Position numbers and translations under genes: made by a program. The notes below the pieces were generated by a model. It was not told where the DNA came from. It did not search any database and saw only the letters and a list, made by a program, of their open reading frames with translations. From Levilactobacillus lanxiensis (GTDB lineage: Bacteria > Bacillota > Bacilli > Lactobacillales > Lactobacillaceae), in assembly GCF_016861655.1 (NCBI RefSeq), contig NZ_BOLN01000001.1, forward strand, positions 372,001 through 436,000: DNA of 64,000 bases. Reading direction: 5' to 3'. Positions 56,894 through 64,000 of this stretch are shown one piece after another (within the stretch, counting starts at the first letter, position 1; each line of letters begins with the position of its first letter).

Positions 56894-57454
56894 CTAGCGT
56901 TTCGCAACCTGTAACCGCGGCCAGGTTCGTTGCCACTGTTTGGCCGCCATTCGCTGCTGATAAATTGCGAGGTGCTCGGCATCCTGCTGGTAAAAGGGAA
57001 TCGGGCGACACCGCAGATTGACCAGGTCGTCCACGCCATGGGGTGCAATCAGGTTGACCGCATCCCCGTCCAGGTAGGCGCCAACACAGGTGGGCACCTC
57101 AACGAAATGACCAATGGCATCGGCCACGGACGTGAACTCGGGCGTATCACTGAAATTATAATGGGCCATGTAGACTTCATTTTTCACCTGCCACTGATAC
57201 TGCGGCGCCAGCTGGGTCAGGTGTTCGTAAATTTTCAAATCATCGCTGGCCGGCCGCTCAGGATCAAAGAAAACGACGTCAATGTCGCTAAGCAGCTGAA
57301 ACGGTTGTCCACTCAACGATTGCCAGACCGTATTGCGAATACTCCCCGCTGCCAACGCCCCTTGCTTGAGGTGACAGTCGCGGATAAGCCGTAGAATCTG
57401 CATGAGTTCTAGGTTGGCGGTGATGATGGCTTGGACTTGGGATTCGGGTGTCAT
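56894..57454 (-). CDS. Nucleotidyltransferase-fold protein (DUF925/COG3575 type)
   Basis: A 186-residue cytosolic protein. AAGSIRNTVWQSL followed by LSDIDVVFFDPER has the G-S-x-R/N and D-x-D pattern of the nucleotidyltransferase fold used by this family. Other family segments are EVYMAHYNFSDTPEFTSVADAIGHFVEVPTCVGA and the late LVNLRCRPIPFY. The biochemical role is not established for the family. ATG at 57454 has AGGAGG eight bases upstream; the frame extends to 57499 without a ribosome binding site. It is a single gene. Confidence 0.83.
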   Translation of the reverse strand: MTPESQVQAIITANLELMQILRLIRDCHLKQGALAAGSIRNTVWQSLSGQPFQLLSDIDVVFFDPERPASDDLKIYEHLTQLAPQYQWQVKNEVYMAHYNFSDTPEFTSVADAIGHFVEVPTCVGAYLDGDAVNLIAPHGVDDLVNLRCRPIPFYQQDAEHLAIYQQRMAAKQWQRTWPRLQVAKR

Positions 57455-57499
57455 TGGTGGGACCTCCTGTGAGTGTTGTTTAACCCAGTATACCGCCAA

Positions 57500-57535
57500 A
57501 AAAGACGCTTGGGCCCAAGTCCAAACGTCTTTTTC
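57500..57535 (-). terminator. Terminator of the Mor-like gene
   Basis: AAAGACGTTTGG pairs with CCAAGCGTCTTT, flanked by T residues. Confidence 0.88.
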
Positions 57536-57807
57536 TATTTCTCCTCGCCATGTTCTTCGCGATGCTTTTGAATGATCTGGCGAATCCAGCGCTGCGAGTA
57601 TTCATATTTTTTGGTTAACTCAGCCAAGTTGTGACCGTCGTATTCCTCAACGATTTGTTCGGCGACCTTGTCGCGGTTGTAAAGGCGCATCGGAAATGAA
57701 ATTTGCCGGCCCCGGTACATTTCATAGATCTTCTCGGTTAACTCTTCACCCACTAACTCATAGAGTTGGGCGTATGATTCCTGTAGTAAATCAACCCGCA
57801 TTCCCAT
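57535..57807 (-). CDS. Small helix-turn-helix protein, Mor-like
   Basis: A 90-residue protein with a dimerisation-type N-terminus (LLQESYAQLYELVGEELTEKIYEMYRG) and a C-terminal helix-turn-helix (NRDKVAEQIVEEYDGHNLAELTKKYEYSQRWIRQIIQKHR). The ISFPMRLYNRDK linker and the ending WIRQIIQKHR fit the Mor/C transcription-activator family first described in phage Mu. Such proteins also occur outside prophages in Firmicutes. No other phage genes are present here. GAGGAG precedes the ATG at 57807. The target is unknown. Confidence 0.78.
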   Translation of the reverse strand: MGMRVDLLQESYAQLYELVGEELTEKIYEMYRGRQISFPMRLYNRDKVAEQIVEEYDGHNLAELTKKYEYSQRWIRQIIQKHREEHGEEK

Positions 57808-58066
57808 TGAGCATTCTCCTCATTATAATGTTTTTTGCCTTTATAGCGTACCAAAAGTGTACGGCCGAAAAAACTGTGTTTAGCTTTATACTACTAAGGT
57901 ATTATTCCATATTTTATTCCATATTCAGTCCGCAAACAACTCCCCCTATCGCCCACCAGCCCCGTTTGCCCACTCAAATTACAAATAGCAAACTTTCTTC
58001 GCCCCTTCCCCCGCGAACCTGCTAAGCTAATGGCCAAGAAGTCATTGAAAATATGGGGGTGAGCGG

Positions 58067-58390
58067 ATGTCATATGTTTACCTAGGCACCGCAATTATCG
58101 GGGAACTCATTGGGACCAATTTACTCAAGGCGGCGGCCGGCTTCACCCGTTTTTGGCCGTCGGTGGGCGCACTGATGGCATATGGCATCTGCTTTTTCTT
58201 CCTATCGTTAGCCATGAAAAGTATCGACCTGAACGTCGCCTACGCCATCTGGGCCGGCATCGGGATCGTCATCACCACCGTGCTTGCCGTCATCCTCTGG
58301 CGTGAGCCCATCAACTTCGCCAGCATTCTTGGCATTACCCTGGTTGTGGTTGGCGTCGTCGTGCTCAACCTTTATGGCCCCAGTCACTGA
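58067..58390 (+). CDS. Small multidrug resistance (SMR) transporter
   Basis: A 107-residue membrane protein with four helices. The conserved Glu lies in AIIGELIGTNLLKAAAGF, the hallmark of EmrE-type transporters, and the segments IDLNVAYAIWAGIGIVITTVLAVILWREP follow the family pattern. It would export lipophilic cations in exchange for protons. GGGGGTGA lies a few bases before the ATG. Members of this family may also act as guanidinium exporters; the presence of WAGIG does not decide. It is a single gene. Confidence 0.92.
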   Translation: MSYVYLGTAIIGELIGTNLLKAAAGFTRFWPSVGALMAYGICFFFLSLAMKSIDLNVAYAIWAGIGIVITTVLAVILWREPINFASILGITLVVVGVVVLNLYGPSH

Positions 58391-58598
58391 ACTTGGCTAG
58401 GCGGTAACGCGCGCAAACTGCTCGACTATGGGCGGCAACCACCTGCACAAAATTGGTTTTGTCATAAGTATATTTATAAGGTGAATTAATGGCTATTCCG
58501 CTGTGGTCAAGCGTATACTGATTCTACGTTGTGTTTCTGACAGCGGCTCATGTCACGGGTACTGTCCCGTGGCCATTTACGGAATTGGAGGCTTCACT

Positions 58599-59381
58599 AT
58601 GACAAAAACGGTCGTCATCTTAGGTGCAGGTTCAGGGTTCGGTTTCGCCATCGCGCAGGCGTTTGGGCAACAAGGTAAGCATGTGGTCTTGGCCGCGCGC
58701 CACGAGGACGCCCTCCAGCACATGACCGCTCAGCTACGTGCCGCCGACATCAGTGCCGACTGGCTTGTGGCCGACGCCACCAATTCACAATCGACCGCCG
58801 ACCTCTTTCGGCAGGTCGTCCAACACTTTGGCGTCCCCGAGACCTTCGTTTACAACGTGGCCGACACCCAGTTGGACCGACCGCGGGACACACCCGCCAC
58901 CCACATCGCCCAGGCCTTTGACGTTAACGTGCTTGGCGCGATTCGCACGACGCGACAGTTTTTGGATTTGGCCGATACCGATATTCCCCGCAACATTTTG
59001 ATTACCGGGGGTGGCGCAGCCCTGAACCCGGTTAAGGCAACCACCACGCTGTCCCTGACCAAGGCCGCCCTGCGTAGCTACGCGTATTCCTTGGCCGACG
59101 AACTGGCCGACACCGCCGTTTACGTGGGCCTCATCACCATCCAGGGTATCTCCGGGACCAGTGACGCCATGCAACCGGCCAACGTGGCCCAGGCCTACCT
59201 TCAGGCCGTGGCCGACCGGAACCAGATTGAACTGCGCTATCCCGCGGGAGAACAAAATGAGTCTGAGTTTTCCGCACTTAAAGCGGTCATGAACGATCCC
59301 GACCGCCTCCAAACCTTTCTCCAGGAACATCCCGGCGTTAACGCCTTTCTGCAGCAGCATCCGGAATTTCTGGCAGACTAA
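58599..59381 (+). CDS. Short-chain dehydrogenase-like protein with atypical active site
   Basis: A 260-residue Rossmann-fold protein. The cofactor motif is GAGSGFGFA near the N-terminus, and NVADTQLDR replaces the usual NNAG. The region that normally holds YxxxK reads TTTLSLTKAALRSYAYSLADEL: the Lys is present but the Tyr is not, so ordinary SDR catalysis is doubtful. An Ala/Gly-rich ITGGGAALNP precedes it. ATG at 58599 has TTGGAGG upstream; the longer frame to 58503 has no ribosome binding site. It may be a binding or regulatory protein, or a reductase with a shifted catalytic residue. Confidence 0.82.
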   Translation: MTKTVVILGAGSGFGFAIAQAFGQQGKHVVLAARHEDALQHMTAQLRAADISADWLVADATNSQSTADLFRQVVQHFGVPETFVYNVADTQLDRPRDTPATHIAQAFDVNVLGAIRTTRQFLDLADTDIPRNILITGGGAALNPVKATTTLSLTKAALRSYAYSLADELADTAVYVGLITIQGISGTSDAMQPANVAQAYLQAVADRNQIELRYPAGEQNESEFSALKAVMNDPDRLQTFLQEHPGVNAFLQQHPEFLAD

Positions 59382-59395
59382 TTCACGTAATCGTT

Positions 59396-59435
59396 CGAGC
59401 AACTGTGGCTACCCTGCCGCAGTTGCTCGTTTTTC
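59396..59435 (+). terminator. Terminator of the SDR-like gene
   Basis: CGAGCAACTGTGGC pairs with GCCGCAGTTGCTCG, followed by five T residues. Confidence 0.92.
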
Positions 59436-59468
59436 TTATCAAGTCCCGAATGTTCTAGGACTTGATAA
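59436..59468. repeat. Perfect 11-bp inverted repeat
   Basis: TTATCAAGTCC, an 11-base spacer and GGACTTGATAA. It lies directly after the SDR terminator and about 255 bases upstream of the aldehyde dehydrogenase gene. An operator is possible. Confidence 0.45.
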
Positions 59469-59725
59469 GGTCACCGACCGAACCGCCCGCCCCTACGCGC
59501 CGACTGGGTTGCCAGCATCGCCACCGCTACCGAAATGGATTATTTGTGAAAATAATCACATTAACAATCAAAACGCGGTATAACAGAGTTGAGGGATAAC
59601 CTCTACACCACAGAAAATTACCTAGCCAGTTAATTACCTACTGGGTCAGGTGCGAGTCATCACCTCGGCATCAATTTGGGGTCAAGTCAGTTTATCTTGA
59701 CGATGTTGAAGGGAGTCTTATTGTT
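59469..59725 (+). other. Leader region of the aldehyde dehydrogenase gene
   Basis: About 257 bases with no gene. It contains small hairpins (AGGTG...CACCT near 59648, GTCAAG...CTTGAC near 59682) and a GAAGGGAG ribosome binding site before the start codon at 59726. I see no known riboswitch. Confidence 0.35.
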
Positions 59726-61201
59726 ATGTCCAAGAGTTCAGTTGCTTTGAAACACTATCAAATGTATATCAACGGTGAGTTTAAGGATTCGTCATCCGGC
59801 AATCTGATCACCGTGTTAAACCCAGCCACTGGGGAGCCCATTTCCACGGTTCCGAGTGCAACTTTAGACGAATGCCGGGAAGCCATCGACGCCGCCTATG
59901 AAGCCCAAAAGTCCTGGAAGAAAGTGCCCGCCGCAACCCGGGGCCAGTACCTGCACGACGTCGCTACTGAGGTTCGTAAGGACTCTGCCCACCTGATTGC
60001 CATGCTCCAAGAGGAACAAGGCAAGGTCAAGGCGTTAGCCACCACGGAAATTATGTTCTCCGCCGACTACTTCGACTACATGGCCAGCGCATCACGGACC
60101 TACGAAGGCGAGATTCTGCAGTCCGACAACGCGAATGAAAATATCATGATTGCCAAGCAGCCTATCGGGGTGGCTGCCGGCATCTTGCCTTGGAACTTCC
60201 CATTCTTCCTGATTGCGCGGAAGATGGGGCCAGCCTTGGTTACCGGGAACACCATCGTCATGAAGCCAAGTACCGATACGCCTAACTTAGGCTTGGAATT
60301 TGCCAAGATCGTTGAAAAGGTTGGGATTCCTAAGGGTGTTGTCAACATCATCACCGGTCCCGGCTCGGTCATTGGCGACGAAATGTCCCGGAACAAGAAG
60401 GTTGGGATCATCAGTTTGACCGGGTCCGTGAACTCCGGGAAGCGTGTCATGGAGGCTGCTGCCACCCATATGGCTAAGGTTTCCTTGGAATTAGGTGGCA
60501 AGGCGCCCGCTATCGTCTGCAAGGACGCCGACATCGACCTCGCCGTGCAATCCATCATCGACTCTCGGGTCGACAACAACGGTCAGCTCTGCAACAACTG
60601 TGAACGGGTCTACGTGCAAGAGGACGTTGCGGCTGAATTTACCAAGAAATTGGCTGACAAGATGGCCGCCGTTACCGTGGGCGATCCCATGAAGAACGAA
60701 GACATCGGCATGGGTCCCCTGATCAACCAAGGCGCCCTCGACAAGGTTGCCGGCATGGTCGACCGGGCCGTTGAAGCCGGCGGCAAGCTGGAAACTGGTG
60801 GCCACAAGGTTAAAATCGCCAATGGCTTCTACTACGAACCAACCGTCATTACCAACGTCAAGCAGGACTCTGAAATCGTGCAAGACGAAATCTTTGGTCC
60901 CGTTCTGCCAGTCTTGACCTTTAAGACCTTGGACGACGCCATCGACATGGCCAACGACAGCGACTTTGGCCTGACCTCTTCCATCTTCACCGAAAACATT
61001 GAGAACGCCATGCGGGCAGCTAACGAGCTCGAAGACGGCGAAACCTATATCAACCGTTTCAACTTCGAAGCCATGAACGGCTCCCACTCCGGCTGGAAGG
61101 AATCCGGTATCGGCGGCGACGACGGGAAGCACGGGATTGAAGAATTCCTGAACACCCACGTCATCTACCTGCAGGGTCACCCAGAAAAGACGCAAGCTTA
61201 G
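59726..61201 (+). CDS. aldA: Aldehyde dehydrogenase, AldA (lactaldehyde/glycolaldehyde) type
   Basis: A 491-residue NAD-dependent aldehyde dehydrogenase that resembles E. coli AldA over its full length: MYINGEFKDSSSGN, ADYFDYMASASRTYEGEILQSD, GVAAGILPWNFPFFLIARKMGPALVTGNT, and late SGWKESGIGGDDGKHG. The catalytic Cys is in NNGQLCNNCERVYVQ and the general-base Glu in SLELGGKAPAIV. AldA oxidises lactaldehyde to lactate and acts on other small hydroxy-aldehydes. Codon bias is high. The neighbouring Zn-alcohol dehydrogenase and the DhaT-type enzyme suggest aldehyde handling, but the native substrate is inferred. Confidence 0.9.
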   Translation: MSKSSVALKHYQMYINGEFKDSSSGNLITVLNPATGEPISTVPSATLDECREAIDAAYEAQKSWKKVPAATRGQYLHDVATEVRKDSAHLIAMLQEEQGKVKALATTEIMFSADYFDYMASASRTYEGEILQSDNANENIMIAKQPIGVAAGILPWNFPFFLIARKMGPALVTGNTIVMKPSTDTPNLGLEFAKIVEKVGIPKGVVNIITGPGSVIGDEMSRNKKVGIISLTGSVNSGKRVMEAAATHMAKVSLELGGKAPAIVCKDADIDLAVQSIIDSRVDNNGQLCNNCERVYVQEDVAAEFTKKLADKMAAVTVGDPMKNEDIGMGPLINQGALDKVAGMVDRAVEAGGKLETGGHKVKIANGFYYEPTVITNVKQDSEIVQDEIFGPVLPVLTFKTLDDAIDMANDSDFGLTSSIFTENIENAMRAANELEDGETYINRFNFEAMNGSHSGWKESGIGGDDGKHGIEEFLNTHVIYLQGHPEKTQA

Positions 61202-61215
61202 ATTAACCATGAAAG

Positions 61216-61246
61216 AAGATAATTCCCTTTCGAATTATCTTTTTTC
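61216..61246 (+). terminator. Terminator of aldA
   Basis: AAGATAATTC pairs with GAATTATCTT, followed by six T residues. Confidence 0.9.
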
Positions 61247-61361
61247 TGTGATTGTGAATAAAGCGTTACCATTTTTCAAATCTGGGGTCAGTCCCCCTTC
61301 AGGACCGTGACCGCAGTCCTAGCAAGCAGTTGTTAGGCTTAGCCTAAAAGTAGCGTTTTCA

Positions 61362-61375
61362 TGAAAGCGCTTGCT
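61362..61375 (-). promoter_or_regulatory. cre site (CcpA) of the Zn-alcohol dehydrogenase gene
   Basis: Read on the minus strand: AGCAAGCGCTTTCA, a perfect match to WGNAANCGNWNNCA, about 62 bases upstream of the start codon. Confidence 0.75.
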
Positions 61376-61436
61376 TTTTGGACTCATTGTGACATAATTA
61401 TCAAGTGTAAATTACTTTTAAAACGAGGTGCCAATT

Positions 61437-62561
61437 ATGAAGATTCAAGCTGCAGTTGTTGATAAGCAAAATGCTGATTTTGAAATTCGTGATGACGTTG
61501 AACTAGCTGACATGGGTGCGGACGATATCCAAGTCCACATGGTTGCCAGTGGAATCTGCCACTCCGACGAAGCTTTACGTACCGGGGTCGCCACCATTGA
61601 CTACCCCATCGTCTTGGGCCACGAAGGTTCCGGGATCGTTGAAAAGGTTGGGCCAGAAGTTACCCAATTCAAGCCTGGCGACCACGTTGTCTTAAGTTTC
61701 TACGGTTGTGGGAACTGCAAGAGCTGTCTGGCGGGGATGCCAACGCAGTGTGAAAACTACGCCGCGAACAACCTGTCTGGGGTTCGTCCTGACGGGACCG
61801 CGCACTTCACCGAAAACGGCCACGATGTCGCTGACATGTTCGACCAAAGTTCCTTCACCTCGACCACGGTCGTTCGGGAACGGAACGCCGTTAAGGTCGA
61901 CAAGGACCTTGACTTACGGAAGCTCGGACCGCTGGGTTGTGGCTACGTCACTGGTTCCGGGACTGTCCTCAACACCTTGAAGCCAAAGCCTGGCGACACC
62001 ATCGCTGTCTTTGGGACTGGGGCCGTTGGGTTGGCTGCCATGATGGCCGGCCGCATCTCTGGTTGCACCAAAGTTATTGCCATTGACATCGTCGACTCTC
62101 GTTTGGACTTAGCCAAGGAACTCGGCGCCACCGACGTCATCAACAGCAAGAAGGTTGACGACGTGGTCAAGGCTGTTCAAGACTTGACTGGCGGCTTCGG
62201 TGTCAACTACGCGGTCGACACGACCGGTGTTTCCAGCGTCATCTCCAACTCCATCCAAGCCTTAGCACAAGGTGGGGTCTCCGCTGCCATCGCCGTTACC
62301 GACCAACACATCGACCTCGACACTTGGAACGACCTCTGTGTCAACGACAAGAGCGTCATCGGTGTTAACATGGGCGACTCCGTTCCACAGATCGACATCC
62401 CTCGTTTGATTGAATTCTACAAGCTGGGCATGTTCGACTTCGACAAGACTGAAAAGTTCTACAAGTTCAGTCAAATCAACGAAGCCAACGCTGATTCCGT
62501 TTCCGGGAAGACCATCAAGCCAGTTCTGGTCATTGATGACAGCTACGTTCCTGGTAAATAA
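61437..62561 (+). CDS. Zinc-dependent alcohol dehydrogenase (class III-like)
   Basis: A 374-residue medium-chain dehydrogenase. Catalytic zinc ligands: Cys in SGICHSD, His-Glu in LGHEGSG and Cys in LGCGYVTGSG; structural zinc Cys are in CGNCKSCLAGMPTQC. NAD(P) binding is in VFGTGAVGLAAMM. The layout matches aryl/benzyl-alcohol and class III-like enzymes of lactobacilli, which interconvert alcohols and aldehydes. ATG 61437 has CGAGGTG upstream; an in-frame GTG at 61428 is possible. CcpA control is indicated by the upstream cre site. Codon bias is high. The substrate is not decided by sequence. Confidence 0.9.
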   Translation: MKIQAAVVDKQNADFEIRDDVELADMGADDIQVHMVASGICHSDEALRTGVATIDYPIVLGHEGSGIVEKVGPEVTQFKPGDHVVLSFYGCGNCKSCLAGMPTQCENYAANNLSGVRPDGTAHFTENGHDVADMFDQSSFTSTTVVRERNAVKVDKDLDLRKLGPLGCGYVTGSGTVLNTLKPKPGDTIAVFGTGAVGLAAMMAGRISGCTKVIAIDIVDSRLDLAKELGATDVINSKKVDDVVKAVQDLTGGFGVNYAVDTTGVSSVISNSIQALAQGGVSAAIAVTDQHIDLDTWNDLCVNDKSVIGVNMGDSVPQIDIPRLIEFYKLGMFDFDKTEKFYKFSQINEANADSVSGKTIKPVLVIDDSYVPGK

Positions 62562-62582
62562 TCAGACTTAATTCTCGTTAAT

Positions 62583-62618
62583 AAAACCGGGCTATCCTGT
62601 GAGGTAGTCCGGTTTTTA
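62583..62618 (+). terminator. Terminator of the Zn-alcohol dehydrogenase gene
   Basis: AAAACCGG...CTATC pairs with GGTAG...CCGGTTTT, ending in T residues. Confidence 0.9.
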
Positions 62619-62706
62619 TGTGCTCGCAATTGTTTACTCACATTTAAAAGTTTGTCCCCTTAATTAGTGGTAAGCTTAGTTTAAAGTCCATCCACGGGGA
62701 GCGCAC

Positions 62707-63429
62707 ATGATGTTGAAAAAATGGTTGAGTCTGTTAGGAATTTTTATCGTGATTGGGATTGTTGGCGGCGGTGCATTTAGTCAAACGGCCACTGAAAACC
62801 ACCAGGGGAAACTACCCAAGAATTATGGAAAAGTGGTCGTGCAATATGTGTACGGGAAAAAGGGCCATCCCCCGAATGATTTGTGGAGTAGCCAGACCTT
62901 AACGGGACGAATTGGTACGCACTACCAGACCAAGGCCAAGGACCTCTTGAATCAGGAAGGCTATATGGTTCTCGCCGGCCACTCGAAGAACACCGCCGGA
63001 ACGTTCAAGCGCCACGTGACCCACGTCACCTACACCTATTGGGACTATTCTGAAATCCAACACGAATTCAAGCACGGCGCCGACCTCATGCTAGACGTCA
63101 CGGCCGACCACCGCATCGGATTGTTTGACCGGAACCTGCAGGATTGCGTGGAGGTCGTGATGGAACGGCCTAACTTTGCCAAACCGTACTATGACGTCAC
63201 CTTTTCCACGCGCAACGATACGAATCACGGCTCTGGTCTGAAGTCCTACCGCTACCGTTTCGGGACCACCACTCGCTTCAAGGATCCGCGAAATGGCAAC
63301 ATCTACACCACCACCCTGACCCCCAAGGGTGGCATTACCTTCAAGGCTGTGGCGACCAAACATTCTACGATGAATGAATTGGTGGTTGTTAACGACCGGG
63401 GAAAATTGGTGACTGCTAAGATTAAGTAG
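62707..63429 (+). CDS. Secreted protein with one MucBP-like domain
   Basis: A 240-residue protein with an N-terminal hydrophobic segment (LSLLGIFIVIGIVGGGAFSQ) acting as signal or anchor. Residues 35-107 match a MucBP repeat: GKVVVQYVYGKKGHPPNDLW, SSQTLTGRIGTHYQTKAKDL, EGYMVLAGHSKNTAGTFKRH and VTHVTYTYW. The C-terminal 130 residues are unrecognised and beta-rich. MucBP units occur in lactobacillus mucus- and surface-binding proteins, but here there is only one and no sortase motif. A start ATG at 62707 or 62710 follows GGGGAGCG. Surface exposure is likely; binding is not proven. Confidence 0.75.
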   Translation: MMLKKWLSLLGIFIVIGIVGGGAFSQTATENHQGKLPKNYGKVVVQYVYGKKGHPPNDLWSSQTLTGRIGTHYQTKAKDLLNQEGYMVLAGHSKNTAGTFKRHVTHVTYTYWDYSEIQHEFKHGADLMLDVTADHRIGLFDRNLQDCVEVVMERPNFAKPYYDVTFSTRNDTNHGSGLKSYRYRFGTTTRFKDPRNGNIYTTTLTPKGGITFKAVATKHSTMNELVVVNDRGKLVTAKIK

Positions 63430-63467
63430 CCGATTACAGTTGGCCGTGCTAAATAAATTCGGACATC

Positions 63468-63500
63468 AAAGGCGCCTGAGATTTTGTCTCAGGCGCCTTT
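63468..63500. terminator. Shared terminator between the MucBP and kinase genes
   Basis: Perfect 14-bp stem AAAGGCGCCTGAGA/TCTCAGGCGCCTTT with a five-base loop between two convergent genes. Confidence 0.9.
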
Positions 63501-63514
63501 CGTATGGATCATAA

Positions 63515-64000
63515 TTATCGATTCTCCGGCCCGGCAATTTCCTGAAAAAGCCGCTGGCACTGCTCCGCCACCGTACTACTCTCATCAAAACAAACAGCTT
63601 CACTGCCCAGTAAGTCCCGCCCCAGCCACCACTGCGTTAGCTGTGCCCGATAAACGATCGGGCCTTGGTCTGGTTGCGTTTCACCGTTGTCGCAAAGGTC
63701 ACGTCAAAATAACCGATTATGGCAGGCCCCCACGCCTGCTTGAGATCCCGCAGAAATTCGCCATACACCGAACGCTTCAGGATGCCTTCTAAAATAATCA
63801 CGGCAAATCCCCGTGCCCGGCCCCAGGCAACCAACTCGGCCATGACCGCGATGGCTGGCGTCCCTACCGTATCCGGGGCGTGCAAAATTTTACGCCGGAC
63901 CACATCTTGACTGATCAACAGGGCTGTCGGCCCCAGAACGCGCTGTAACTGCCGCGCCGTCGTCGTTTTGCCGGACCCAGAATTTCCACGCAACACCACC
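63515..64000 (-). pseudogene. P-loop kinase (AAA_33/zeta-toxin-like), frameshifted, 5' end outside window
   Basis: The reading frame enters from the right edge. VVLRGNSGSGKTTTARQLQ is Walker A; LLISQDVVRRKIL and VIILEGILKRSVYGEFLRDL fit small AAA_33 kinases. The first frame ends at 63637 (KARSFIGHS, stop). Past that point the next frame continues a plausible C-terminus, GPIVYRAQLTQWWLGRDLLG followed by VAEQCQRLFQEIAGPENR, with its stop at 63515-63517. One missing G in AAGGCCCG near 63660-63664 explains both frames. It is a recent frameshift or a sequencing error. The kinase's substrate is unknown. Confidence 0.8.

Overview
This is a chromosomal window from a Gram-positive, low-to-medium GC bacterium of the Lactobacillaceae, most likely a heterofermentative Levilactobacillus-type species. 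That placement is inferred from protein content and codon style: SufCDSUB Fe-S assembly, a 1,3-propanediol-type Fe-alcohol dehydrogenase, a MucBP-type secreted protein, an XylT-like sugar porter and acetolactate decarboxylase. No rRNA, tRNA, prophage, insertion sequence or CRISPR array is visible. Most genes are compact one- or two-gene units bounded by strong intrinsic terminators.

Layout. 1-4 kb: end of an OppA-like lipoprotein, two small secreted paralogues and a LacI regulator. 4-7.3 kb: alpha-glucoside porter plus oligo-1,6-glucosidase with a symmetric operator region and a cre site. 7.6-14.4 kb: purine-type phosphoribosyltransferase/permease pair, MerR regulator, MFS exporter, Old Yellow Enzyme and two winged-helix regulators, one of which carries a perfect parS. 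15-18.4 kb: CDF metal exporter, serine-hydrolase lipoprotein, Asp-rich lipoprotein. 19.7-29.8 kb: DhaT-like dehydrogenase, HAD hydrolase, GyrI-like proteins, WYL regulator, a tandem pair of unknown genes, an XylT-like porter with cre, and an hrtRBA-type heme efflux set with its operator. 30-38 kb: MFS exporter, Fic protein, TPP riboswitch with thiW, secreted proteins, a 40-codon small ORF, an NreBC-like two-component system and an Rgg-like regulator joined to the suf operon. 38-47.5 kb: suf operon and feoAB plus a small Cys-rich partner. 48-64 kb: GT8 glycosyltransferase, preTA dihydropyrimidine dehydrogenase, NlpC/P60 hydrolase, acetolactate decarboxylase, SMR exporter, lactaldehyde-type dehydrogenase, Zn-alcohol dehydrogenase and a frameshifted P-loop kinase.

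The most unusual content is a family of large structured repeats, at least 14 full or partial copies in this window. Short copies are about 205-223 bp and long copies about 290-300 bp. Each folds into an outer stem that closes a junction of three hairpins. The arms differ between copies by paired, compensatory changes, so the fold is conserved rather than the sequence. Six copies sit directly after the stop codon of an upstream gene, always in the same orientation relative to that gene, and are followed after roughly 65-100 bases by an intrinsic terminator. They would therefore form the 3' untranslated region of that mRNA. I do not recognise this element as a described family. Other points of interest are a three-unit 50-bp tandem repeat, a shared TTATGCC motif upstream of suf and preTA, and a long hairpin directly after the dhaT stop codon.
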